Shown: in pieces, positions 1 to 8,472 of the stretch
How positions within the stretch are numbered: position 1 is the first letter of the stretch
How the letters are laid out: the number at the start of each line of letters is the position of its first letter
DNA from: Sphingobacteriaceae bacterium GW460-11-11-14-LB5
GTDB lineage: Bacteria; Bacteroidota; Bacteroidia; Sphingobacteriales; Sphingobacteriaceae
Assembly: GCA_002151545.1 (NCBI GenBank)
Contig: CP021237.1
Coordinates: 3,348,001-3,412,000 of the forward strand
DNA: 64,000 nt
Direction: 5' to 3'
Notes under the pieces: generated by a model
Told to the model about the DNA's origin: nothing
Databases searched by the model: none
The model's input: the letters and a program-made list of their open reading frames with translations, nothing else
Position numbers and translations under genes: made by a program

Positions 1-829
1 TGTTTTTTGCCTGATTAAGATAGTGTTTGTTTTTGGTAAAGCGGTACATCATCGTATAACCGTACAAGCCCCAGCCCTGGCCACGACTCCAGGCCGATTC
101 GTCAGATGCCCCCTGGGCTGTACCTCTTCTCAGTACTTTGCCTGTAGTCATATCGTAATCTACCACGTGATAAGAGCTGTAGTTTGACCTGAAATGGTTT
201 TTAAGCGAAGTATCGGCATGATTGATGGCAATTTTCTTGTATTTCGGATCGCCACCATGATCGGATACCCAGGCCAGTAACTCCAGGTTCATCATATTAT
301 CAATAATAACCGGGCCTTTCCATTGTTTACTGCTGTTCCACGATTGGATTACTTTAGCAGCCGGACGGTAGCGTGTAGCCAGCGAAGCAGCAGCCGTATC
401 GATGGTTGGTTTATACAAAGCATTACCAGTTATGCGGTAGGCATTGCCAAAACTACAGAACATCATAAAACCTAAATCGTGGTTTCCGGTGTAATGTTTC
501 TCCTTCTCTAGTACCGCAAGGCGTTTTTCTGCTTCTTTTAAGGTGCCGGAATCTTTTGTATACTCGTAAATATAAAGCAGCGAACCAGGATAAAAGCCAC
601 TGCACCACCATTTGGTGTCGCTCGTTTCCAGTTTATTATTTTTGGCATAATAGGTTTTTGGCATGCGGTCTGCCGGTGTATTTTTGGCCAGTAACTGATA
701 TTGTTTCTGTGCAAATGCAAACTGCTTGTCGAGCAGGTTTTTCATTGCTTTTTTATCATCAGCTGCCTGTTGTGCATTAGCCATTACTGCTGCAGCCAGA
801 AAACATATGGCGAACAATAATTTTTTCAT
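1..829 (-). CDS. GH88 unsaturated glucuronyl hydrolase, 3' end cut off by window edge
   Basis: Hand translation from the ATG at 829-827 gives 276 residues that run off the left edge. Residues 1-19 are a signal peptide ending in Ala-Asn-Ala. The HDLGF block (Asp near 118), the IIDNMMNLELL block (Asp near 177) and WSRGQGWGLYGYT (near 247-259) fit glycoside hydrolase family 88; the two Asp match the catalytic pair known from Bacillus unsaturated glucuronyl hydrolase, by memory of that family. These enzymes remove the 4,5-unsaturated uronic acid that polysaccharide lyases leave at the non-reducing end of oligosaccharides, probably in the periplasm. It has its own promoter region (869-970) and is separated from the large operon by a terminator. 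GH105 is a less likely alternative. Confidence 0.88.
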   Translation of the reverse strand, partial: MKKLLFAICFLAAAVMANAQQAADDKKAMKNLLDKQFAFAQKQYQLLAKNTPADRMPKTYYAKNNKLETSDTKWWCSGFYPGSLLYIYEYTKDSGTLKEAEKRLAVLEKEKHYTGNHDLGFMMFCSFGNAYRITGNALYKPTIDTAAASLATRYRPAAKVIQSWNSSKQWKGPVIIDNMMNLELLAWVSDHGGDPKYKKIAINHADTSLKNHFRSNYSSYHVVDYDMTTGKVLRRGTAQGASDESAWSRGQGWGLYGYTMMYRFTKNKHYLNQAKN

Positions 830-868
830 AGTTTAGGTAAATTTGTATTATTCATTTTGTGTTGAGCC

Positions 869-900
869 TTAACATAGGCTTTGATGTTGGTTGCGGCAAA
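869..900 (-). promoter_or_regulatory. Candidate promoter of the GH88 gene
   Basis: Read on the minus strand there is TTTG (900-897), a 20-base spacer, then TATGTTAA (876-869). This approximates the Bacteroidota promoter TTTG-N19-21-TAnnTTTG, with the last two bases of the -7 box off consensus. It lies just downstream of the 22-bp direct repeat and about 40 bases before the ATG at 829. Confidence 0.4.
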
Positions 901-915
901 TTTGTGCTTTTACAA

Positions 916-970
916 GTTTAAAAGAGGGTGAAAATTATAAATGATAAGGTAGAAAATCTGAAATCAACTA
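916..970 (-). promoter_or_regulatory. Direct-repeat operator upstream of GH88, copy A
   Basis: On the plus strand AGGGTGAAAAT (925-935) is followed 22 bases later by AGGTAGAAAAT (947-957), then by AATCAACTA (962-970). On the coding (minus) strand this reads as two ATTTTC half-sites in direct orientation. A nearly identical element stands at 22537-22593 upstream of the large SusC operon. Direct repeats about two helical turns apart suit AraC-type DNA-binding domains such as those of hybrid two-component regulators. That assignment is inference; the repeat itself is seen. Confidence 0.5.
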
Positions 971-1083
971 CCTTTTCAGGATATATTCCAACATCTTCCA
1001 TTTTTAAGACCTCGTTTTTATACAGTCGACCGTTCTTTTTGAAAAAATACTGCCAACCAGATTTCTACATATTTTGAAATCCG

Positions 1084-1122
1084 TAAAAAAGGACTGTCCT
1101 CTCATTGAAGAACAGCCTTTTT
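1084..1122 (-). terminator. Rho-independent terminator after the 12-gene operon
   Basis: On the plus strand an A-run and GGaCTGT is followed by a loop and ACAGCC with a T-run, forming an imperfect stem flanked by A and T tracts. Read on the minus strand it ends in a T-run 40-80 bases after the stop codon of the last operon gene (1163), so it should stop transcription before the GH88 promoter. Confidence 0.65.
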
Positions 1123-1162
1123 GCAATCTCATCAATAGCCCTTAATCAGCTTGCTACATTCA

Positions 1163-3409
1163 CTAATTAATCGTACTGGATTTCATGATTCTGATTTTGT
1201 TGTTGCCCTGATCGGCAATCAGGAAATAACCACCATAGGTATTGTATTTTATTGCCCAAGGGAGATTAAACCTGGCATTAGTGGCAGCGCCATCAACGTT
1301 TCCGGAAGTACCGGTTACCGCATTAACGCCGGTGATGCTATCGTCTGTACCCGATCCGGCCAGTAAACCAAATGTGGAATTGGTTGTTACTTCGCTTGTT
1401 ACTCTTGCGATAGAATGTGCTTTCTCGCTACAAACAAAAATTACCCCTGCCTGGCTAATAAATATCCCTGAAGGATCGTTAAAATTGCTGGTTTTGGTTT
1501 GCTTTAATACAGTTCTCGCGCCCGACGAAACGGTCACCCTAAAGAGATAACTTTCAGTAGATCCGAAGGTATTTCCAAAGGCGCCTAAATAAAGTGATGT
1601 TTTATTCGGATTTAGGGCAATGGCATTTGGAGCATATATTGTAGCTGTACCAAGTGTACTAACCGTATTGGTATTTAATACTATTTTACGAATTCTGCCA
1701 ACTGATGTACTTGCCGATAAATCTGACAGGTATAAGGCACCACCTGCTTCATCTAAATCAATCCCGCTAGGATTGGTAAATGTGGCCGCTGTTCCAACGG
1801 CATCTGCAGTACCTGCTGCACCACTACCTGCAATGGTGGTTACAGTAGCTGCCATATTGGTTGGATTAATGGTTATTTTCCTTACTTTATGACCTGAATA
1901 TTCAGTTACATATAACTCGGTTCCAGCCTGGCTAAGTACCATCCCTTTTGGCTTGTTAAATGTAGCTGCTGTTCCGGTTCCATCTACGCTGCTGGCCGTA
2001 CCACTTCCGGCTAAAACGGTGGTATTACCGTTTCTACTTACCCGTATAATGCGGTTGTTGTTCTGGTCGCAAATGTAAATATTGCCCCGCTTATCGTTTG
2101 CTACATCGGTAGGGGCGTTTAAACTAATTCCATTATTCAAAGTCAGTGAACTCACCATCAAATTCGAAAGTATGGGTTCAGGATAGGTTGCTGTTTTAAG
2201 CGTTAGCGGAAGACTAACCTGCTTGGCTGCCGAACCCGTATTTACTGCGGTAATGGATTTCGAAGCAAAATAAGTATCATTTACTACTTCAAATTTCATA
2301 TCCCCAGAGAAACGTATCCGTACACTCAATTTTCCATTTTCATCGGTAACGGCAGTGGTATCTAATTTAAACGCGGTTTCGCCGGTAATTTTCGAACTCA
2401 CATTAACCGTTACACCAGGTAAAATCTGATTATTTGCCTGATCGTAAACCAACACATCAACAGGGGCTTTGGGACTCAGTTTTTTCGATTTTAAGGTTAC
2501 TTTTCGATTTTTTTCATAAGCCAGACGGGTAATTACAGAATCAGGGAAGAAATAAGAGGGATCTGTTGTTCTGATTTTCACCTCGCCTTCAAATGGAGCA
2601 TTCAAAATCAACTTTCCATCGCTGCCGGTTGTGCCCAATAAGCCAATATCTTTAAAATCAGTTTCACCAGTCAGTTTTTGCAGAACGGCCACATCAATAC
2701 CAGGCAGTAATGCATTATTATCCTTATCCAATACGGTAATCTCTAATGGAACGGTTAGGGGCTTAAGCCTGGCGATCAGATTTACAGCACCACCCTTCAC
2801 ATTTTTAAGCGTTGCCAAAAGTGTATCGGGAAAATACTTCATGGTATCGCCCACCACTACCCTTACCACATTTGGATAAGGTAACGATACCACCAGCTGT
2901 CCGTCAGTTCCTGCATGTTCTAAACCTCCGGTAGAAGTATAAGTGTCAGCGCCCGGTGCTTTGGTATCAATTAATAAAGGAAAGTTAGAAATACTTACAT
3001 TTTGCTCATCCTTAACGGCTATGTTCAGTGGTGCCATACCAAACTTTGGGGTAGTGTGCAAAAGAATACTTGCAGCAGCATTAAAATAAACAGCCTGCTC
3101 ACCTTTGTGATAATATGTGGTATCTACTTCTACCTTAATATTATTCGGATAGGGTAATTTTGTTTTGATCAGGCCGTCTTTATCGGTTCTAATGGTATCT
3201 ACCTGCGTATAGGTGCCGGTTCCTGTAGTTTGGCGACTAATAATTACTTTAACCCCAGCCACTGGCAACTGGTCATCGTCATTAATCACTTTAATATCCA
3301 GCGTTTCTTTTGGTGTAGTGGTATCGTTCAGTGCTTCAGTGGCAAACTTTTTACAGGCAGCAAAGCACAGGGCAATACTCACAATGATGATATAGTATTT
3401 GTGTTTCAT
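1163..3409 (-). CDS. Lipoprotein with four Ig-like repeats and a C-terminal NHL beta-propeller
   Basis: 748 residues with a lipoprotein signal peptide (lipobox ending FAAC, Cys19, then KK). Residues about 36-410 form four diverged copies of a 90-95 residue unit, each with a V-x-D turn, a PG or similar motif, a T/D-x-x-G-K-L strand and a Y-F-D-S strand, resembling CnaB or carboxypeptidase-regulatory-like folds. Residues about 420-748 carry NHL repeats (DQNNNRIIRV, AGSGT, DQGNNKIRIM). NHL propellers usually bind ligands or proteins rather than catalyse. It is the last gene of the large minus-strand operon, 86 bases after the AlkP-LamG gene. Probably surface-exposed and involved in binding; the substrate is not visible. 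Confidence 0.8.
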   Translation of the reverse strand: MKHKYYIIIVSIALCFAACKKFATEALNDTTTPKETLDIKVINDDDQLPVAGVKVIISRQTTGTGTYTQVDTIRTDKDGLIKTKLPYPNNIKVEVDTTYYHKGEQAVYFNAAASILLHTTPKFGMAPLNIAVKDEQNVSISNFPLLIDTKAPGADTYTSTGGLEHAGTDGQLVVSLPYPNVVRVVVGDTMKYFPDTLLATLKNVKGGAVNLIARLKPLTVPLEITVLDKDNNALLPGIDVAVLQKLTGETDFKDIGLLGTTGSDGKLILNAPFEGEVKIRTTDPSYFFPDSVITRLAYEKNRKVTLKSKKLSPKAPVDVLVYDQANNQILPGVTVNVSSKITGETAFKLDTTAVTDENGKLSVRIRFSGDMKFEVVNDTYFASKSITAVNTGSAAKQVSLPLTLKTATYPEPILSNLMVSSLTLNNGISLNAPTDVANDKRGNIYICDQNNNRIIRVSRNGNTTVLAGSGTASSVDGTGTAATFNKPKGMVLSQAGTELYVTEYSGHKVRKITINPTNMAATVTTIAGSGAAGTADAVGTAATFTNPSGIDLDEAGGALYLSDLSASTSVGRIRKIVLNTNTVSTLGTATIYAPNAIALNPNKTSLYLGAFGNTFGSTESYLFRVTVSSGARTVLKQTKTSNFNDPSGIFISQAGVIFVCSEKAHSIARVTSEVTTNSTFGLLAGSGTDDSITGVNAVTGTSGNVDGAATNARFNLPWAIKYNTYGGYFLIADQGNNKIRIMKSSTIN

Positions 3410-3495
3410 CTATATATTTTTTAGTAATGATGAATCTGCATAGCTAAAAAAGATGCAGATCCATCAATATTTATGATTTAAAATCTATTGTTGAT

Positions 3496-5229
3496 TTACG
3501 GTTTATAAAATTCCACTTCGTAGAGTTTCAGCCACGATTTCCCGTTTAACTTCCATGAATCTTCTATATTAACCCCAAACCAATAAATAATCTGCGAAGC
3601 AATATCTGAATTGGAAACCGCCATAACCGTATTGCCTGATGGTGCAGTTGCGTTACATACCGGTTTTTCAAAGGCATTCCATGCGCCTCCATTTCCACTA
3701 AAAACAAGGTCTTTACCTGCCGCAACAGGTGCCTGATTAAGCAGCTTATTACCATTTACCTGTTTACAAGGCCAATACCCAATTAAATTTGGATCACCAA
3801 CTGCAACACCATCACTACAGGTATAATTTTTAATTTCTGTATCTGAAAGGGCTTTATTGTATATGGCGATATCGTTTACGGCATATGATGAAGTATTTAC
3901 TGCGGAGTTAATATTACCTAAAATCAGATCATAAGGTACCGTACCGATGTTCCTTCCTGTGATATCAACTGCTGTGCCTGGCACTCCATCCACATATAAA
4001 ACAGCCATTCTTTTACCTGCATCTGTATAGATTTTTAGGGTTATGGCGTACCATTTATTCAGATCGAAATTAGCAGGTGCATATGCATAAATTAAGGTTG
4101 ATGAATTATAGCCCATCACTACTCTAAACCTTCTGGTGGAGGTTGCACTCAGTTCTACCATGAACTCCCAGCCGTTAACAGTACCATATGAAGCGTTTAA
4201 TTTCGACAATATCACAGCATGCTGATTTGCACCCGCAGTTGATTTTACCTGAGCTTTTATCTGAATGGTTTTATCGCCTGCGCTACCAATATCGTAAATG
4301 CTGGCATTAGCAGCACTTAGCACCGCCTTCACATCAGTAACGGCTTTAGCTGCCGGAAATAAAAAGGCATCAGTTAAAGACACATTATCTATTTCTACCT
4401 TTTTAAAAGCCGGGTTATAGTAAATATTGAAGGAGTTACGCTCCCGCTCCGTCTGGCTGGTAAAACCTTTGTTTATGCCACCATGATTGGAGGTAATGAC
4501 CACTAACCATTCTTCATTCGCGTATGTTTTTCTGGCTTTAACAGCCTCCAGTAATTTACCAAGGTAAGTATCTACCTGCGCTACCGCGGCCTTATATTCT
4601 GGTACATCAGCAGAATAGCCATATTTAAGCCCGGCCTGGTTAACCTGGTTAAAGTTGACCACTATTAAATCGGCCTTATTAATCCCTATTTTTTTAACCG
4701 CCGTATCGGCTGCAGCGGCATCGTTGTTCACCGCAATCGGCTCATCAGCGTAAAGAAGTAAGCGATCAACCAGGGTGTTCCAGGGCGAAACCGCTACAGA
4801 ATACCTCATTTTAGGGGTAGCCTGCAAACGTTCAATTAACGAGGGATACTCTACAACTGCATCGTGCTCGCTGGCACTTTCAGGAACGATAAAGGTACTA
4901 TCCTGTATTTTATGGATGGTGGCGATCCCCGTCATGATATTTTTCCAGGTTCCGGCATCGCTTACGGGAGCATCGCTTCTGCTCTGCCATGAATATTTAC
5001 TGTTGGGCAATATGGAAGCAATAACCGGAGGCATAATTTTTTTCACATCCTCTCCTGTAGCACCATCAATACCGATTAATAATACCTTTCTTTTTTTAAC
5101 CGAAACAATCTCCTGTTTCTCGAAAACGGCCGGTGGATCATAATACTTTTTACAACCAAAAATAACGGCACAGAGCAGCAGCATGGTCAATACGCTGTAT
5201 TTTTTTAAACAAAGTGAATAATTCTTCAT
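3496..5229 (-). CDS. AlkP-fold/LamG lipoprotein (paralogue 2), probable pseudoenzyme
   Basis: 577 residues; lipobox IFGC (Cys26), then KKYY. Residues about 48-270 have the alkaline phosphatase/nucleotide pyrophosphatase fold (VLLIGIDGATGE, then TSNHGG near 246-251). Residues about 305-470 are a LamG/concanavalin-like domain (FMVELS, RFRVVMGY, LYVDGVPG, DIAIYNKALSDTEI). The tail (about 485-577) resembles DUF4983, from memory. By hand alignment to the phosphodiesterase at 32449-33684, metal ligands are changed: Asp202 to Asn197, His206 to Leu201, Asp250 to Asn248, His261 to Phe256, and the nucleophile Ser is Asp or absent. Asp55 and His249 remain. Likely a binding protein rather than a hydrolase. 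It is a diverged paralogue of 6717-8444. Confidence 0.78.
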   Translation of the reverse strand: MKNYSLCLKKYSVLTMLLLCAVIFGCKKYYDPPAVFEKQEIVSVKKRKVLLIGIDGATGEDVKKIMPPVIASILPNSKYSWQSRSDAPVSDAGTWKNIMTGIATIHKIQDSTFIVPESASEHDAVVEYPSLIERLQATPKMRYSVAVSPWNTLVDRLLLYADEPIAVNNDAAAADTAVKKIGINKADLIVVNFNQVNQAGLKYGYSADVPEYKAAVAQVDTYLGKLLEAVKARKTYANEEWLVVITSNHGGINKGFTSQTERERNSFNIYYNPAFKKVEIDNVSLTDAFLFPAAKAVTDVKAVLSAANASIYDIGSAGDKTIQIKAQVKSTAGANQHAVILSKLNASYGTVNGWEFMVELSATSTRRFRVVMGYNSSTLIYAYAPANFDLNKWYAITLKIYTDAGKRMAVLYVDGVPGTAVDITGRNIGTVPYDLILGNINSAVNTSSYAVNDIAIYNKALSDTEIKNYTCSDGVAVGDPNLIGYWPCKQVNGNKLLNQAPVAAGKDLVFSGNGGAWNAFEKPVCNATAPSGNTVMAVSNSDIASQIIYWFGVNIEDSWKLNGKSWLKLYEVEFYKP

Positions 5230-5254
5230 TGTTGGTTTATTTTATTATTAACTA

Positions 5255-6709
5255 TTATTTACTTGGATCAGACAACCAAACGGTTTCGGTTAGCAATGGA
5301 TATTTTGCCTGAATTTTAGCTTTGGAAACCGCACTTACCGTAATCCCCCACTTGGTTAAAAAAGGCTCCATATCGGTTTTGGCAAACTCCGATAAACGTT
5401 CGTAAAAGAAATCGATCTTATCCTGGTTGTTGTTTGAGGTAAACCTTGCGTGCCTGGCTTCGGTAGCGAGGTAAGTGATAAAACTATATCCATAACGTTC
5501 CATCAACTGGATAAACATGCCTAGTTTAGCATCTTCTGATGCATTAGCGTATGATTTGGTACCAGTAGGTGTTACAAAAGCCAATGCAGCCGTCATCATG
5601 CGTTTATAATTACTGTGCTTATAACCATGGTACTTGGTTACCATTAAAGAAAAAATGTTGTTCGAAACCTCACCGTTACCGTCAAAGTTCCAGGTATTGT
5701 TCATCTGCATGTTGTGCCCCAGCTCGTGATAAGTACCCCAGTTCTGGCCCACCACCCCGCTTAACGTTACGGCCTGTGCGAAATAATTATCATTGGCCAT
5801 TGCTACCACCGGGTAACCGCTATGCTGCGCCCCAACTGAAGGTTGGATGTCGTGTACAATTCGCCAGGGCAACATCGGATTTAAGTCTCTGGCATCAGCT
5901 GCATTTTCTGATAAACCATACCATTCCCAGTAGCAGTGTAAAATCTGCTCATCCCAGGTTTGCATTAAAGCGGTTGGACTGGCAATTGGGAATTTAGCCA
6001 GACGTGAAAGCGGCAAAGTAAAAATGATGCGTTTGCCACGCAGCTCGAAAAAAGGAACTGTTGTTTTGGCAATCATGGCTTTCCACTCTTCATCTGTGGT
6101 TTCGCCCAGCACAAAATCTGGCGATTTAACTGTTCCCGTGAAATAGAAATCTATTTTTCTGCCAAGCGCTCTTGGTGGAATGATATAAACCTGGCCACCA
6201 TATAAATTGCGGATCAGGTTTTTACCTGGCGCAAGGTTATGGCGGGTGTAAATAACGGGGGCCCTTAACTTTGTCGTTAGGCTGGTTAAATCATCATCCC
6301 ATGCTCCTATCTGGGCAATCATTCCATATTCGCCCGCCGGAACATCAATTTGGATGAGTTCGCCGGCAGGTGCATACATTCCCGTGCTGAACCATCCCTG
6401 CGGTGGTACAGAAATCCTGAGGTTGGCATTATTGGCATATACAAAATCAAAGTCGAGGGTTACCTTGGTATTTTTAATCCGAGGTTCAGAAATCGCCACC
6501 AAACCTGGAAAAACCCTCGCCAGGTTAAACTGTGTCCTATCAATCTTATATTTTGAGGTATCCAGGTCCTGGTTTCCAAAAGTATCTACTACTTCAGTTT
6601 TGCTATAGCCATCTTCAAAAGAGTAGCCATAATCCTTTTTACAGGATTGGGTAAGCAGCAAAAGAACTGCAAAAGCTGAGGTTAAGCCTATTATTTTTTT
6701 ACTTCTCAT
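5255..6709 (-). CDS. M60-family metallopeptidase lipoprotein
   Basis: 484 residues; signal peptide with lipobox TQSC (Cys23), then KKDYG. A zinc peptidase motif HELGH sits at 328-332 and is followed by Glu347 in DGNGEVSNNIFSL, matching the gluzincin pattern HExxH-x(8-28)-E of peptidase family M60 (enhancin/SslE/BT4244-like). The preceding region (about 85-130, with PAGELIQIDVPAGEYG) fits the M60 N-terminal accessory fold. Known M60 members cut glycosylated proteins such as mucins. In an operon with two SusCD pairs this suggests that glycoprotein or proteoglycan is attacked at the cell surface. The gene starts 7 bases after the stop of the upstream AlkP-LamG gene (6717). Confidence 0.88.
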   Translation of the reverse strand: MRSKKIIGLTSAFAVLLLLTQSCKKDYGYSFEDGYSKTEVVDTFGNQDLDTSKYKIDRTQFNLARVFPGLVAISEPRIKNTKVTLDFDFVYANNANLRISVPPQGWFSTGMYAPAGELIQIDVPAGEYGMIAQIGAWDDDLTSLTTKLRAPVIYTRHNLAPGKNLIRNLYGGQVYIIPPRALGRKIDFYFTGTVKSPDFVLGETTDEEWKAMIAKTTVPFFELRGKRIIFTLPLSRLAKFPIASPTALMQTWDEQILHCYWEWYGLSENAADARDLNPMLPWRIVHDIQPSVGAQHSGYPVVAMANDNYFAQAVTLSGVVGQNWGTYHELGHNMQMNNTWNFDGNGEVSNNIFSLMVTKYHGYKHSNYKRMMTAALAFVTPTGTKSYANASEDAKLGMFIQLMERYGYSFITYLATEARHARFTSNNNQDKIDFFYERLSEFAKTDMEPFLTKWGITVSAVSKAKIQAKYPLLTETVWLSDPSK

Positions 6710-6716
6710 GGCTCAG

Positions 6717-8444
6717 TTATTTTAAAATATTAGTGTAAATCGGTGTCCAAACTTTTCCATCGAGGTTAAAACCTGTTGCATTGATGTTCAGCCAGCCTAA
6801 AATAAATCGTGGTATATCGATGCCTCTTGGTACTATTTTATAAAGTTCTGGTGTTGGCTTGATACAGAATTTATTGTCGTAATCTTCAAAGCTCTGCCAC
6901 TGGGTAGATTTTTGGAAAACAAAATCACTTTTCGATTTACTCTGGTCCTTAATCAGGGTCCCCGTGCCATCGAGTGCCGGCCAATAACCGATTAAATTGT
7001 TATAGTTGGGGTGTCTGCTATCTAAAAGCACCTGGCAGGCAAAATCTTTTATAACCGCATCGGGAACGGCGGCATTAAAAATCCTGATGTCGGTTATAAA
7101 CTGTGTAGCACTATTGCCATATCCCGAACGATACCCGGCAACTAAAGGTTCAGTATTGTTTACATTCCTGCCCGTTATTACCGTTGGAGAACCAATTGGA
7201 TCGCCATCCTGAAACATCTGCACATACCTCACGGTACCCACAAAGTAGATTTTAAAGCCTATATGATACCATTGATTAACTTCCATGGCTTTGGTGGTTG
7301 GGGTAGAGATCGCGGCAGAAGCCAAACCGCCCAGCCTCCAGGTACCATTCGATCCGTTATGGATAATCCACCAGCCAGTGGTTCCATTGGCCGGACTGGC
7401 TGTTTTAAAAAATATTGGTGCATTCTGTGTTCCGAAAGATTGAACTTTTAATTTAAACTCTACTGTATACTCGCCAGTGGTACCAAAATTATAGAGATTC
7501 GATTTGGCGGCATCAACACTGGCAATGGTATCGCCATTTAATTTTCCATAACTGCCTGAATAGGGCAATGAATTTAAATTAGCAGGTTTGTTATAAATGG
7601 TCGATTTGAAATTAGGGTTGTAAAGGATAACAAAGCCATTTAACAAGGGTTTACTATACAAGGTTTGATCCATTAAAGCCGGTATGACCGGGTAATCGCC
7701 CCCTTTGTTTGAAGCAATTACGATGAGCCAGTTTTCTTTGCTAAAATTAGGCCGTGCTTTGATGGCGGTATTTAGCTCGCCAATGTAAGTATCGATATTG
7801 CTTATGGCCGTTGCATATTGCGGTACACTGGCATCGTAACCATATTGTGCACCGGCCTTATCTACACCCTGAAATTCAGCCAGCACTACAGCCGCATCCT
7901 TATTGGCCAATTCGGCCAGTGTTGCTGTTTTTACGGCTTCATCGCTCGAAAATGAAGTGTTTACATCTGCGCTGGTAACCAGTTTGGTACTCAGTGCCGG
8001 AGATATGCTAAAAGCTGCTGTTCTTAAACTGGTATTGTCTTTAACCCGTTTAAAAAACATTGGATAATCGGCAAGTTTATTGTTCGAAAAATCCTCGCTA
8101 ATTACCTTATGTTTGGTCTTGTCTACGCCCGTAAGCATATCGGCCCATGAAGTAGCGTTGAGGCCGTTTTCATCCGATACAGCATTGATGGTAAACATAC
8201 CATTCTTGATCATTTTAGATAAATTGGGCGTTGGGGATTTAAAAACCGACTCTCCCCTGGCACCATCCACAATCACGTACAATACTTTTTGCTGCTGTGC
8301 ATCAATAACATTGCCTCCGGTATTGTTAGAGAAATCCTTTCTGTCGGCTAATTCTTTATTACAAGAAATTATAGAAATCGTTAAAACGACTAAAACGGCC
8401 GTTAGTTTAACTATAAATGCTGACTTTTCTATTTTACTTTTCAT
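6717..8444 (-). CDS. AlkP-fold/LamG lipoprotein (paralogue 1), probable pseudoenzyme
   Basis: 575 residues from the ATG at 8444-8442. This start is chosen because it gives a normal lipoprotein signal (ISIISC, Cys28, then NKEL) and avoids a 71-base overlap with the upstream gene; a longer in-frame start at 8543 exists. Residues about 52-260 resemble the alkaline phosphatase superfamily (VLYVIVDGARGE, Asp60), residues about 300-480 are LamG-like, and the tail (ILGWLNI, LDGKVWTPIY) matches the tail of 3496-5229. The GH of the DxxGH metal motif is GA (Asp195, Ala199), the DH pair is Asn246-Lys247, and the third His region is lost. Catalysis therefore looks unlikely; carbohydrate or ligand binding is the better guess. 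Confidence 0.76.
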   Translation of the reverse strand: MKSKIEKSAFIVKLTAVLVVLTISIISCNKELADRKDFSNNTGGNVIDAQQQKVLYVIVDGARGESVFKSPTPNLSKMIKNGMFTINAVSDENGLNATSWADMLTGVDKTKHKVISEDFSNNKLADYPMFFKRVKDNTSLRTAAFSISPALSTKLVTSADVNTSFSSDEAVKTATLAELANKDAAVVLAEFQGVDKAGAQYGYDASVPQYATAISNIDTYIGELNTAIKARPNFSKENWLIVIASNKGGDYPVIPALMDQTLYSKPLLNGFVILYNPNFKSTIYNKPANLNSLPYSGSYGKLNGDTIASVDAAKSNLYNFGTTGEYTVEFKLKVQSFGTQNAPIFFKTASPANGTTGWWIIHNGSNGTWRLGGLASAAISTPTTKAMEVNQWYHIGFKIYFVGTVRYVQMFQDGDPIGSPTVITGRNVNNTEPLVAGYRSGYGNSATQFITDIRIFNAAVPDAVIKDFACQVLLDSRHPNYNNLIGYWPALDGTGTLIKDQSKSKSDFVFQKSTQWQSFEDYDNKFCIKPTPELYKIVPRGIDIPRFILGWLNINATGFNLDGKVWTPIYTNILK

Positions 8445-8472
8445 TGTATGATTATTTAATAACAACATTATT

